Below, in pieces: positions 10,501 through 21,806 of a stretch of DNA of 64,000 nucleotides. The DNA comes from Anthopleura xanthogrammica (taxonomy: Eukaryota; Cnidaria; Anthozoa; Actiniaria; Actiniidae): positions 11,870,090 through 11,934,089 of the forward strand of contig OZ025207.1 in assembly GCA_964019055.1 (NCBI GenBank), in the 5' to 3' direction. The first letter of the stretch is position 1, and every line of letters starts with the position of its first letter. A model generated the notes under the pieces. That model had not been told where the DNA came from. It was given only the letters and a program-made list of their open reading frames with translations, and ran no database searches. The position numbers and the translations under genes were made by a program.

Positions 10501-13500
10501 AGAGCTTTGTATAGGAACAAGAAAGTTCACACAAATGATTAGGGATCCCTATGGATAAGGGGATGGGAGAGACACCTTGTCAATAGACTATATCGCTATT
10601 GTGCCACAGCAATGCATTCTGGGACTGTTAACTCATTCAAAAATCACCAAACAAAAGATGTCATTGCTTGTTGTTCTTTTGTTCTGTGTTATTTGATTGA
10701 GTTAACAGTCCCAGAATGCATTGCTGTGGCACAATAGTGATATAGTCTGTGGAAAAGGGTAATGGGGGGGGGGGGGGGGGGGAGGAAGTCACATACAACA
10801 GATGTCAAGGGAATGACCAGGTGGTGATGTACACAGTCCTTTGGGGATAAGGAATAACAGACTACTTTTACAGTGCAAATCGAAAAACCTTGGGCAGATT
10901 TCAGAAATCGTGTATCGTTCGTTGAACAATCTGAAACAACTCTCTAACTACAAGAAATTCAACTGATTTGTAGCCAGATAAACTTCTTGGAGTTAGAAAG
11001 TCGTTTTTGATTGTTCAAGGTGCCCACGGTTTTTCAATTCACACTGTAATACATCTAACGATTTTAGGTGAATGACCAGAAAAAGTCAACTTCAAGTACA
11101 GAAGGAATGAAGAGAAGCGTTCAAACCAGTGAACTTCTACAGGTCAGAATGATAAAGCATTGTGAAAAGTGGATAACAGCACTTGCTGTTATAGTGATCA
11201 CTGAGATAATTGCTCATCTGACATGTATATACCACAAATATAATGCCGGCAATCATCCAACATAACAAATCATGAATTAAATATTCATTCAACCCCAAGT
11301 TTTTCAAGGCTTGCTATGGCCCTGAGACGGTATGGTATATCTCACCTTTATCATTCCTTCTAAAGCTCAGAGCAAGACACTGTGTACCCCAGAGGATGAT
11401 AGATATGGAACAAGCAATAATTGATAAAGATTTTGGGACCTTTGCTGAATTAACTATGAAGGCAAGTTTATTATGTCTACATATGTCTGTTATTTTTCTC
11501 CAGGGCCTTCGGTTTTCTTCCCTCAATAATTAAATTTGATCTAAGAGTTAGTCGTGCATTGGCTTACACCAGCCATGAGATTCTTTTATGGTCCAATAAA
11601 ATTAAAGAAATTGAGATATAATTGTTTTTGGTTTCTTTGAGGGCTTCTTTGACAAATACATGATTGTAAACGAGTTTTTTTCTTTCACGCATCAGGAGAG
11701 TAACCAGTTCCATGCTGTCTGTCAAGACACATATCCACCAATAGAACCACCCTACTTGAACACTACCTCGCACAGTATTATACAACTTGTTACAGCTTAC
11801 AATCAATATCACAAAAATACTAAGGTTAGTATAGGACATTTGCATTATGGCGTCATTAACCTCTACTACCAGAATCCTTTGCAAGCTTTCTTTAATCAGT
11901 TATTAGCGCCAATTGTCGTATTGTCGACGCTGTCGTATGTTTTTATACACGGCACAGCATTGACACGGTCACGGCAAGGCGCGATCCGTGCCGTACTTTT
12001 CTCATAGTCATACGAAAACTGCTCTATGGGATGCCGTGCCGTATACCTGCTGAATGTTTATCGGTACCCTTCGTTTCCCACTCATAATAATTAGCTTTAC
12101 AATTTTCTTGATTTTTAGGTAGCATATACCTTTGATGCTGGTCCAAATGCTGTATTATTTTTACGAAAAAAAGACGTTCCTGAAATGGTAGCAGTAATCC
12201 AGCACTTCTTCCCTCCACAAGACACTAAAGGGTTTGTAAAACTAAAGCCAACTAATCGTTACTTAAAGGGATGTTAAGACCATTTTTTCTTATCTTATCA
12301 GGTTTATCAAGGGAATTCCAATTCAAGAAATGCCGAAATTGTCAAAAGTACGTTTACATCACACCATAGGATAGAGCAGATTTCTTATGAATTTGAAGAT
12401 TAATAGCACACGGCACGGTTATGGCGCGGCGCGGATACGGCACCGAATGTCAAATGTTTTCATACACGGCACCTCACTGACACGGTCACGGCAAGGCGCG
12501 GTTCGTGCCGTAAATTGTTTTTAGTAATACGAAAACTGCTCCAGCTACAGTGATTATAAGTGTTCAATTGAACGATCCAGTTCACAAGAGTGGAAAGCGA
12601 TACGTCAAAATCGTAGCCGTATGGTGGGCCACGTCTTGTGTGTGGATGATTTACTTGAACACAATGGGAAGCCATTTCAGTGTTAAGGAATGTCGTACCA
12701 CGTACGTGCTGTAAAGTCAGTACTGCATGTATGTTTCCCACTCAATTCTATCGCAGAGAAATATATAATGGATGATCACATGATAGCTTTAGCGGTTGTC
12801 ATGTTCAAAGCCTATTCATCTGTCTGGAAAACGTTTCCCACTTTTAGTTTGAAGACCTTTTCCTGAATTCATTTCTGCTGTTGCTCTGCCTTACTGGAGA
12901 GTGGATAGTGACTCTATTCTTGTGGTTTGAGTAGCCTGGGTCACGATTCAGTCATAAAAATGGGCATTATTAATTGTGTGATTTTCTTCAGGATCTTTTA
13001 GACTCGATGGCAATAAATCCGGTTCCATCTTCTATTAAATACATCATAAGTACAAAGGTAAGATCATAAAAGAACTGTATGAAGTTACTCATAGTTTAGA
13101 ATGTGAGTTGGACATGAGCGCATTGTCATTCTTACTAATCTTATACAAGACAGATACACTGGTGTTTTCTCTGCGGACTTGTCGATTATCCACATCTGAT
13201 ATCAAAAGAAGCCCTGCAAACTGTATTTCTATTAAGTTGTTAGCAGTTTTCGCTTGGCTTGGTCTATAAAATGGTGCACGTCCTTCATCAGAAGGCACCC
13301 ACCTCGCTGAATACTCACTGTAGACCCCTTTCATGTGATGTCAAAGCAGCTCAATTTGGTGGGCGAAACAAAAGAATTTCGATCTTCTGTTTGCTTAGTC
13401 ACCTCCAACTTGAGCCACATTCCGACGTGCTGCAAGGGGTCTATTCCTTTTTTTTTTAATTCTTTTTTCTTTTCGACGTTTTTTAGGTTGGCAGTGGACC

Positions 13501-13561
13501 AAGTATGATTGAGATGGATAGTGATGAACATTTGCTGAATGAAGACGGCTCACCTCATTAA
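7517..13561 (+). CDS. MVD: Mevalonate diphosphate decarboxylase (14 coding exons)
   Basis: Coding exons: 7517-7619, 8048-8118, 8794-8861, 9012-9061, 9337-9471, 9564-9618, 10178-10322, 11068-11142, 11366-11461, 11696-11824, 12119-12231, 12302-12347, 12992-13057, 13487-13561. Phases join to give 408 residues, close to human MVD (400). The enzyme is the GHMP-fold ATP-dependent decarboxylase making isopentenyl diphosphate from mevalonate diphosphate in the cytosol. Diagnostic segments are [14 protein letters not shown] near the N terminus, the substrate/ATP loop [23 protein letters not shown] with the catalytic arginine, [11 protein letters not shown], and FDAGPNA with the catalytic aspartate. 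All are intact. Intron 9 starts with GC (GCAAGT) instead of GT. AATAAA lies at 13592-13597. Several inverted-repeat elements and a SINE sit in the introns. The identification is secure. Confidence 0.95.
8216..8465 (+). repeat. tRNA-headed SINE copy
   Basis: The head, with GCCTCTCACTAATG and a degenerate B-box-like GGTTTGATGTC, is followed by the body shared with other copies here: GTGAGTAGAG, GTGCTTTGAGGG, TTTTCCTCCCTCCAC. The tail (AGGGCCACAG, TTAGCCACT) belongs to the same tail type as the copy at 31.6 kb. It lies in MVD intron 2. Confidence 0.65.
9095..9260 (-). repeat. Degenerate SINE fragment
   Basis: Reverse-oriented pieces of the SINE body (GTGGAGGGAGGAAAACC) and of its tail (AGTGGCTA near 9090) are recognisable in MVD intron 4. 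It is strongly diverged. Confidence 0.4.
10585..10748. repeat. Palindromic MITE in MVD intron 7
   Basis: Arms of about 51 bp, at 10585-10635 and 10698-10748, are near-perfect inverted copies containing CCACAGCAATGCATTCTGGG. The spacer is about 60 bp. No coding content. Confidence 0.8.
10871..11048. repeat. Imperfect inverted-repeat element in MVD intron 7
   Basis: The ends ACAGTGCAAATCGAAAAACC (left) and the reverse complement of GGTTTTTCAATTCACACTGT (right) form imperfect terminal repeats of about 27 bp. The interior also pairs partly. Confidence 0.55.
11935..12057. repeat. CGGCAC-rich repeat family, copy 1
   Basis: GC-rich DNA built from CGGCAC/GTGCCG words with the block GACACGGTCACGGCAAGGCGCG, bounded by TTTTATACAC and CATACGAAAACTGCTC. 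The same blocks recur at 12400-12545 and, inverted, at 39355-39508. Located in MVD intron 10. Confidence 0.75.
12400..12545. repeat. CGGCAC-rich repeat family, copy 2
   Basis: Second copy in MVD intron 12, same orientation as copy 1, with an extra left part (ATAGCACACGGCACGG) missing there. Its end, ATACGAAAACTGCTCCAG, matches the other copies. Confidence 0.75.
13321..13443. repeat. TAGACCCC inverted-repeat family, copy 1
   Basis: Ends TAGACCCCTTTC and GCAAGGGGTCTA are inverted. The interior carries CAAAGCAGCTCAATTTGG and ATTCCGACGTGCTGCAAGG, found in six other places in the window. It lies in MVD intron 13. Confidence 0.8.
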
Positions 13562-13685
13562 CAGCCTTCTATCTGTGAATATTTTGTATAAAATAAAAGA
13601 AAATTTATTAAAAGAGAAACCTATAATCAACATCTTCATAGTGACTGCTTATTATATCACTTTGACTTCAAAAAAATAATATGTT

Positions 13686-13853
13686 CATGGGCGGATCCAG
13701 AAAAAAATATAAGGAGGGGCTTGGTTGAATGTTGCAAATGACACTGCAGAACTTGGAAAGATATTTTAAAATGTACTTTCTGTTCCACTTCAAGAAACAT
13801 AGCTGAAGGGTGGGGCTACAACCCCAATTGGCCCCTCCCTGGATCCGCCCCTG
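13686..13853. repeat. Short inverted-repeat element, hAT-like ends
   Basis: The ends GGGCGGATCCAG and CTGGATCCGCCCC are inverted copies; the consensus-like CAGGGGCGGATCCAG terminus resembles hAT MITE ends. I could not see a clear 8-bp duplication. A related fragment (GTGGCGGATCCACGAAG) lies at 13926-13945. This is the main content of the gap between MVD and METTL17. Confidence 0.55.
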
Positions 13854-14172
13854 ATTTATTTATTGTTCCTATCAATACGAAATGTGATTCCTCAGCTTGT
13901 TCTAGCTGTTATCCTTTAGCCCCCAGTGGCGGATCCACGAAGTGGTGGTTCCAAGGAATCCCTCTTTGTGAAGCCGATCATATTCTTTACGCTCAGTAGA
14001 ATAAAATTGGAATCATCCCCGTTTGCGAAGCTAAGTGGCGGCCATTTTCTTTCTTTCTTTCTTCCTTCCTTTTGTTCTTTACTTATAATTTTCGCACAAA
14101 CTCCCAATCAGTGTTTGGGCTTCCTGTTTCTTCGTCCCAACTCGACCCAGGCTCTTCCCTTCACTCAAATCC

Positions 14173-14190
14173 AAGATGGCGGATGGATGA
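14173..14190 (+). promoter_or_regulatory. YY1-type motif and tiny upstream ORF of METTL17
   Basis: AAGATGGCGGA at 14173-14183 matches the YY1-type element seen at the MVD start. Its ATG opens a four-codon frame ending at 14190, about 45 bp before the METTL17 start, so it would act as an upstream ORF if transcribed. Confidence 0.4.
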
Positions 14191-14235
14191 AGTAAACTCA
14201 CGTGTAGCAAAAAGACAGCCTTGCAACTTGGAATT

Positions 14236-17200
14236 ATGAACGCTAATTTGTTATGGAAGACGCGATTATTGAGCTGTAAGAGATGTTTAGTCATTCAATT
14301 AAGTTTGCAGGCTACTAAACAACACGTAAGGGTAAGAAAACGATTGTAAAAAAGGATTATTTGGCAACCAAGAATTTGCGGCGTACTGTTTCAAAACCAA
14401 GCTTTAGGATTCACTGATCATTGAACAGTTGTAAATATAAATTCTAACCACTATGAGAACTCAATTAATGATCTTTATAACTTGTTTTGGCAGGTATTCA
14501 GCAATGTAAGTCCTCCACAGACCAACATTGAAACCTCAGGGGGAGGGGGTGGGGACAGAGAAGATAACGTAAAGTTTGAGAAGTATGCTTATGGTTTGGA
14601 CCAGTTCAGCAAGAAAGACAAGAATGCTCCTGGATTATTTCATCTTCCTACAATCCATTTACCTAAACAACTGGATACCAATCTTAAAGAATACCTCAAG
14701 AGTAAGTCCAAAATGAGCTTCAGTGGTTTTGCAAAGGGAGGTTAAAAACCCCATAAGAAAATCATATTGTGAGTTTTTAAATTATTTTGGATATAAAATG
14801 TTGAGTGAGATAATATGCTGATCAAAGCTCTTCCACCCTTGTCATCAGCTCTTGCTTGGACACTCCATATTCATTTGCCAAAATATTTTATCCAATTGAA
14901 TCTAAAGTGTGCACTTCTCCCAAGAAATGTCATTCAATATTGTCCCTTCCCTCACTCAATAGCTCTTGATCCCTTGCTATTGCCACATCATCACAGCATC
15001 CTTCCTAAAATTGGCACCCATCCCCTAAGCAATGTCCTTCAATTTTTTTCCCTACCCCCAATATAATTCTAATTAACTATCTATCTAGCTCTTGCACCCT
15101 TGCTATTGCTACATCACTGTATATCCACTCTAAAGTGACAACTGCATGGATCTCCCCTTAGCATGGCCATTCAATTTTGTTCCTCCTGGCTCTAGTTGAT
15201 AAAATTTTATATTAATTTATAGTGGTTTAATAATTATAGGGTATCCAAGGAACATGCTTGAAAATGATGGCCATAAACTCAGCAAACACTTGAGGAACAG
15301 GGGAAGACCCACTGAGATGACTTGGAAAAAATATAAAGAAAGTAAAGCATCCAAGAAACTGAAAGGTGAGCTCTGAACTCGTATTATAAATTAGGCCAAT
15401 GATCCAGTTATGATGTGTTGGGCAGCGGCAGTGTTACAGATAATGGTTCGGTATGTTTTAAGGTACTAATTGTTACCCTGGTTGCCTTGGTAATGAAATA
15501 TGAATACCCCATTTAGAGTTCTAGCCTTTCTCAATGAAGTATGAAAAACATGTAGCAATGCTAGAATATGTCTTGTTCTTTAGATTCAACCGTCAACCTA
15601 GATGAGATTATGAAGTTAAAAGCAGAGCAAGAAAACAGCCAAATCACTACCACAGATGAGGAATATGACTTAGATGAAGATGATTCTGAAGTACAGAATA
15701 AAACTCTAGCAGTAGATGAGGATAATCAGGTTGATGAAGACACTTCTGCTGAACAAGTTTCAGAAGGAAGAATGATTTGTAATACAAAAAAGCCAAGAAA
15801 TGAAGAATACAAAGTAATCAGGTAATAGAGATTGTCACATTAATTTTATATTATTATTTTTTGTATGCTATAAAATCAAAAATGTCTGGGACAAAACTTT
15901 TTGTTTTATGGGGGGGGGGGGGGGGAGATGACATTTTAGTGCCAGTCTCTAATAATTCAATTATTCAATTATTCAATGTCATTGCTGTCTTCCATTTCAG
16001 GTATGATAAAAGAGAGGGTGCAGCTTTTGCTGCCAGTCGTATCCCAGCCAGTTATGGATCAACACTGAAGGTTATTCATGAGGTAATGATACATGATTGT
16101 GTATATCGACCATCACCATTGTTTAAGAACTATGAAATCTAAATCATAATGGTTTATTTATAAGCCAGTTAATTAGATCCCACCCACCAAACAAGCTAAG
16201 TTAGTAAGTTGTTGGTAGAGTTTTGGTATGTTAATGTAGGGCTTGAAATAATGGCTAGTCAACAGACAATGAGTAAAGTGCACACCGTCAGTTTCCTGGG
16301 ATACCAGCTGCATAGCTGAAGGAACTACTGACGTTAAATATAGTTACTTTACCTTGACTTTTAATGTCAGGCCAAAATTAGCAGTTGCCTGGCCAAACAC
16401 TTCTTAGGCTGGTCCTCTTGACCAGTCACACTGACTGGTCACATGATTGTTCATCAGTCTGATGTGGCCAATCATCATGTCTAAGCTGCTGTCGTTATCT
16501 CTTAGATCTCAAGAAGGGAGCCCAATTACAAGCCTGAAACACTTATGGACTTTGGCTCAGGAACTGGTACAGTGTTATGGTAAGTTGTAATGAAGACACT
16601 ATGGAACAATAAAATAATGATGGTTGTAGTTACTAATGAACAGATTGTTTGGAATCATAAGGGTGGCATAGTGGTCTAGTATTAACTCACCTACTATATG
16701 GGGTGACTCACAGCTACATATGATTCCTGGACAGTGACTACCTTGATTCTAGGGGGTTTTCCTCTGACTTTGATCTGCCCAGAGGTTGTTTCAGGGTTCA
16801 ATCTGTGAGTTAGCCGTGCCCTGACCTTAATCAGCCCAGAGGTTGTTTAGGGTTCGATCTGTGAGTTAACCATACCCTGACTTTGATCAGCCCAGTAGTT
16901 GTTTCAGGGTTTGATTCAATTTGATGTTAAGAAGCTAGCACTATTAATTTTACGATGTTCATTATTGTTTCAGGGCTGCACATGAGAAATGGGGAGATTC
17001 TCTTAAAGAATATCAATGTATTGATGTATCAGAACCCATGAACTCTTTATCAGAGTTTCTTTTAAGAGGTATTTGTCAAAGAGTGATTTCATAGTTACAG
17101 TAAAACTTCCAGGGCAGAGTCAGCATTGCAGTGCATTTGATGAAATAGATGCCATCTTTGAGATGTGTACCCTAAAAGAGTCCCACAATGCACTGCAATG

Positions 17201-20200
17201 CCAACTTGACCCACTAACTTTTTTAGGTACTAGACCTTGGGCTAGCCACTGTGGATAATCACTAGTCCCAAGGTCTTTTCCTACTAGTCCACAGCAAACC
17301 TTTACTAGTCTGAGACTAGTGTTTGTATGTTAGTGTTGAGCCCTAGCTGAGCTATATTCTGTCCTAGGTGGAGAAAGTTACAAAAAACCACTCCACATAC
17401 CTCATGTATATTACAAAAGGTTTCTGCCAGTCTCAAACAAGGTAAATTTGTCATGTATGAAGCCATTAAACCATCTGCTAAAGCAGTATTCATTTTAATA
17501 AATTTAGATTACTAAGCTTTTAATATACACTTTCATGCGACCCAACCTCATTATTCTGATAAAGACTGCCACAGCTGCAGTTGAAATATCATGTTACAAA
17601 AACTTTCCAACATGTGAAATCTGTAAAGCATCTTCATTTTCATGAAGACCTCACTGGAAAGCCTCAAATTTATAATTTTAATAACTTGTTATACCTAAAT
17701 CAATAAACTTTTATTATTTTTAAGGGGCAAAAAAATGAACTGTACATACTACTTTACTTGTGTTGCTAGATGAAATTGGTACTGTTGATCTAGAAATTCT
17801 CTGATTTTTGTTTTGATTGACAGGTGACATATGATGTAGTCATAGCTTCTTACACTCTTAGTGAAATCCCTCGTCTTGCTATGAGAAGAGAAGCTATCAA
17901 AAGTCTCTGGGCAAAAACAAATGACTTTCTTGTAAGTAATGAACTGTGAGGTATTCTCCTTTATTGCCCTTTTCCTTATAATTATTATGCTAACCTTCTA
18001 TTAATTCATGCATCCGGTACCCCAACCTACCGTTCCACCGATCCATCTATTTATTAATCCATCCATTCACTCAAAAAACCTGTTATCACTAATCACTACT
18101 GCAAGTACAGAAGTGGCACAGCTCAGTGGGGTCGAACTGAAAGCATGTGAAGGCACCTCTGGCAGCTGCTATACAGTCCATGTATAGCATCAATCTATCC
18201 ATTCACCTACCCATTGATCTATCCATTCATGATCCAGTTCATCTATCCATGGGTCCATCCATCCATCCACTCACTCACCCATCTCTATCCATTCATTCAC
18301 CCATTCATCTATCCATTGGTCCATCTATTCAATCACACATCTATCCATCCATCTATCTATTCATCCATTCATTTACCCATTCATCAAGTATCCATTCATC
18401 CATCCATCTATCCCTCCACCCCCACACCTTACCCATCCATCCTTATGCAAAGAATCTTGGGATATCTTATGATATTAGTTCTTATACTAGGTGCTCATAG
18501 AATATGGCAATACTGAAGGCTTTGAAATATTATTACAAGCAAGACAAATGATAGAAAAGGTATGTTTCAAAATGACATATTGTCAACAATTAAAAATTAT
18601 GATTTTAGTTTGTATCTCGTTATGAAGTGCAATTTAGTTTTGTTTCTCAATCATTTTTTAATTTCTTATGATATGTTTTGGCATGTTTTTGACTTTTGAT
18701 CATTGATTTGCAAATAGGATCAGAATATTTTTAATGATGATGGGACAGAAGCAGTTCAAACATCACAGCAAGGTACATTCATTCATACTCAAAGTTATTT
18801 ACAAATTTAATTATTTTTTGTCTAAAACGTAAAACTTAGGTTAAATTAAAACTTAAAAATTATATGTAACTTAAAACTTCTAAGGAAAATTAAGCTGGGA
18901 TAATTCCTGGCTTGTTACTTTATTAACTTTTCATATACTGGTAGTTAATTATTTAATTTTTGCTTGCTAGCTTCCTTCTTTCCTTCCTTCCTTTCTCTTT
19001 CTCTGTCTCTGTCTCTGTCTCTCTTTCTCTGTCTCTCATGTGCAAGCTCTCTCCAAAATATTTCACACCTCTGGACATTCAAAATAATAAGTCATTCCTT
19101 TGAGACTAAAGAACCAGTTCAACAATGATATATTTCTGTCTCCCAATTAGAAGATATCAGTCAAGATACACCATTTGAAGATGACGTCATTGATGAAGGG
19201 TTTGTGTTTGCTCCAGTAAGTACCTATACATCATGAATATGTACATGTTCACCTTTCAAAGTCATTTCTTATATGCTAAAGTGAAGGATATTTTACCAGA
19301 CAAGTGACACTTATAGTCCCTTTCACAGTTTCTTGCTCCATAGATCTTGAAAGGTAGCTGTGCATGCCTTGGCTTCAAAGGGAGACATGAGATGACCTTG
19401 CAATGATAGATAACTTTTATGACACCTTGGACAATAATGTCCCCATCATTGTTTTGGTCACCTCATGTGCCACTTCAATGCAAAGGCATGGCTACCTTTA
19501 AACTGTGAAGAAGCTATTGAAAATGTTATATACCACATTTTTGTCTAGTGTCCACATGACCATGAATGCCCGAGGGCTGACGTAGAGACAAGAGATCATC
19601 CATGTAACTTTGAACAACAAGTGCAGCTCTCCTTTGCTGAGGTAAATCATTTATTTTGATAATATACTGTATCCAATAAAGCTAAGATACAATGCAAGAA
19701 AATATAGGAAAACCTTTCCACAATGGCCACCTCTCTACAATAACTGCAAAATTTTCCCCAGACAGTGGCCATGTTTGATGTTTGACTGTATTCTGATGAA
19801 TTCTTGTTGCTGCTACAGCATGCAACAAGACAACAAGACAACAAATTTGAATTTGTGTATCAGTTCGCAGTGACAAAACATGGTAAATTTTTATTTGGCA
19901 CATTTATTTATTGTTTTTGATTCAAATGTTGACTAAATGAGTCTGTTTGTCAAATACAAAAGAAAGAAAAACATTATTCATCAGTAATATAGAAATGATA
20001 CCTGACAAATGACCTTCAATAATAATTATTGTGAGACAAACGAATAAGTATCATTCCTTTATAGAAAAGAACAAGCTTGAAGAAGTGGGGGTTTGTAACA
20101 GAGCGCTTCTCTTACTTGGTGCTGAGAAAAGGGAGAAGAGATGAGTCAGGTAATTATTGCTACCAGATAAAAAAATGATTTACACCTGTCTAAATTAAGT

Positions 20201-21806
20201 TATTTAGGACTTTATTTGCTTCCAGTGAACCATTTGATCATGGTTTTTTTTGCTATTAGCTGAGAGTACAAACACTATATCCATGAAACAATACTAATAA
20301 ACTATTATCAATTATCACTTTTATCACCAAGCAGCACTGATAAAACGATGAAAAACAATAGACATTGTACTATTTTGTACAAACAAAAGATGTTTGTATC
20401 CAAGCTAGACCAGAATGCACTACTGGTATATTAATTTTGTTATCTCAAGAAAGGTCTTTCCCTTAAAAAAAATAATTAAAGATATTTCTCACACACTCCA
20501 GATAAATCATGGCCCAGAATATTGGAGCCCATCAAGTTAAAGAGAAGGCATCTTATTTGCAGGATATGTTCAAGTAATGGTAAGATTTATATTAAGAGTC
20601 ACCTATATTCCACTCCCCCACCCCTCATCCAGGAAATAATTTGATTTCTTGCTGTCAATTTAATACAGTTCTGAGTTTCCCATAGAAACTTATGATGATC
20701 CCTCTTGCCAAAACACAATCATACACAATTACAGCTTGACAAGCAAAAGTGTGACCACTTTTAATATATCTGCATACTTCAATGCACAAGCTTTTTGCTG
20801 TGAAACATTTTTTTACATGCCTTGTTTGGTAAAACCAGACAGCTTCACATCAAATGTATCAGTTAAACGCACAAAAGCCTGTGCATAGAAGTATGCAAAT
20901 ATAGTAAAAATGTAGTCATAGTTTTGCAACTTCTTGCTGTAACAAATTAATTGCTAATGAGACACAACCCTGAAATACTGTGCTTGATTTTGAAATCACA
21001 TAACTTTCTTTCAGGTGAATTAGAACAAAAAACACTGACCAAGAGAAAAGACAGGTAAAGATTGAATGACTAATGCAATACTTTGCACATGCAGAACCAT
21101 CATATTTACCATTGTTACTCCAGACAGTAGATTTACATGTAGGTTTTGATCCACAATAATGAAAGCATTTGCTTTCCATAATTTCCATGGGTGTATTTTT
21201 AAGTAGTGTCAGTGGATTAGTCTTTTTGCATCTTAAGGCACAGATACACGATGCAACAACGTTGCCTGCAACGAGCAGATTGCACCATGTGTCTACCCGT
21301 GCAAATGTGTGCTTGCAATGTTGCCGGCAATGTCGCACAAGTAAAAACTAGTTGACTTCTACTTTTTTGACATTCCTGGGGACAAGTTTGACCATGTGAA
21401 CATGTCTGCAACATTGCTTGCATAACCGCGCCTAGCCAATTTCATGTGACATTGCAAGTAAAGCTGTAACATGTGACATCCCCTAAAAACCCATTGAAAG
21501 GAATGTTGCAGGCAACATCGCATGTGTCACTTTTTTGTTTGGTTGTCGTTTTTTTGTCTATTTTTCCAGGTCCCTTCCCATCCCCTCCCCTGTTCACAAA
21601 CCAGTGCATGTGTCAAGTATTGGATGAAATTCTGTATTCTCTTGAATTCAACTACATACTTTTACCATTTTCTTTTTAGTGATATTTACAAGTGTGTGAG
21701 ACACCTTAATAAATGGGGAGATCTTCTTGCAATGCCACAAGAAAGAGTTCGCCCTCTGAAAAACCCTGAAAGAACTATGACAAGAAGAGGGAAACCAAGG
21801 AAATAA
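14236..21806 (+). CDS. METTL17: METTL17 / Rsm22-type mitoribosome assembly methyltransferase-like protein (17 coding exons)
   Basis: Coding exons: 14236-14331, 14494-14701, 15240-15365, 15584-15821, 16001-16082, 16506-16579, 16974-17068, 17368-17441, 17824-17931, 18491-18559, 18718-18772, 19151-19215, 19549-19641, 20065-20149, 20502-20579, 21015-21054, 21680-21806; phases agree, 570 residues. The family acts in the mitochondrial matrix in small-subunit ribosome assembly and binds an Fe-S cluster in characterised members. The N terminus is basic and hydrophobic, fitting a mitochondrial targeting peptide. The SAM-fold motif is MDFGSGTGTVLW. Cluster-type cysteines appear in CPHDHECP and CRIC. 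FSYLVLRKG and YKCVRHLNKWGDLL close the domain. Exon 4 adds about 79 acidic residues, making it longer than human (456). Exon 1 could end 6 bases earlier (14325), also in frame. Confidence 0.92.
14815..15200. repeat. Degenerate tandem repeat in METTL17 intron 2
   Basis: Three diverged units of about 125-150 bp share CTCTTGCACCCTTGCTATTG, CACATCATCAC and CAATGTCCTTCAATTTT words. No coding content and no inverted ends were seen. Confidence 0.5.
16240..16470. repeat. Composite repeat in METTL17 intron 5
   Basis: GGGCTTGAAATAATGGCTAG at about 16238 and GGCCAAAATTAGCAG near 16371 resemble a repeat also present, reversed, at 27455-27628. A second repeat, CTGAAGGAACTACTGACGTT at 16316-16335 with its partner CCGTCAG, is inserted in it and matches 34160-34245. 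Confidence 0.45.
16660..16935 (+). repeat. Degenerate SINE with duplicated tail
   Basis: A poor tRNA-like head (GTGGTCTAGTATTAACTC, GATTCCTGG) is followed by the tail CTGTGAGTTAGCCGTGCCCTGA, repeated about two and a half times with a period near 60 bp. It shares this tail with copies at 43.6, 53.4 and 61.3 kb. Located in METTL17 intron 6. Confidence 0.55.
18190..18445. repeat. CCAT/CATC-type microsatellite
   Basis: Imperfect tetranucleotide tract of CCAT and CTAT words in METTL17 intron 9. It produces spurious Ser/His/Pro-rich open frames on the plus strand. Confidence 0.9.
19311..19510. repeat. Imperfect palindromic element, CCCTTTCACAGTTTC ends
   Basis: Ends TATAGTCCCTTTCACAGTTTC (left) and AAACTGTGAAGAAGCTATTG (right) are inverted, and GGTAGC...GCATGCC pairs with GGCATGGCTACC. 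A related end occurs at 28120-28180 in a TPX2 intron. Confidence 0.6.
21230..21535. repeat. GCAAC/TTGC-rich palindromic repeat
   Basis: Imperfect inverted halves rich in TGCAAC and GTTGC words (CGATGCAACAACGTTGCC on the left, GTTGCAGGCAACATCGCATG on the right). It is one of six such loci in the window and lies in METTL17 intron 16. Confidence 0.5.

Noticed and set aside
13259..13459. Open frames across 13.2-13.5 kb on both strands
   Set aside because: They arise from the TAGACCCC inverted-repeat copy and flanking intron.
18147..18516. Two open frames of 100-117 codons rich in Ser, His, Ile and Pro
   Set aside because: They are readings of the CCAT/CTAT microsatellite.
19819..19869. Extra METTL17 exon with AG acceptor and GT donor
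   Set aside because: Including it ends at phase 1 and throws the next exon into a frame with a stop. Skipping it joins 19641 to 20065 in phase 0 and gives the conserved FSYLVLRKG.
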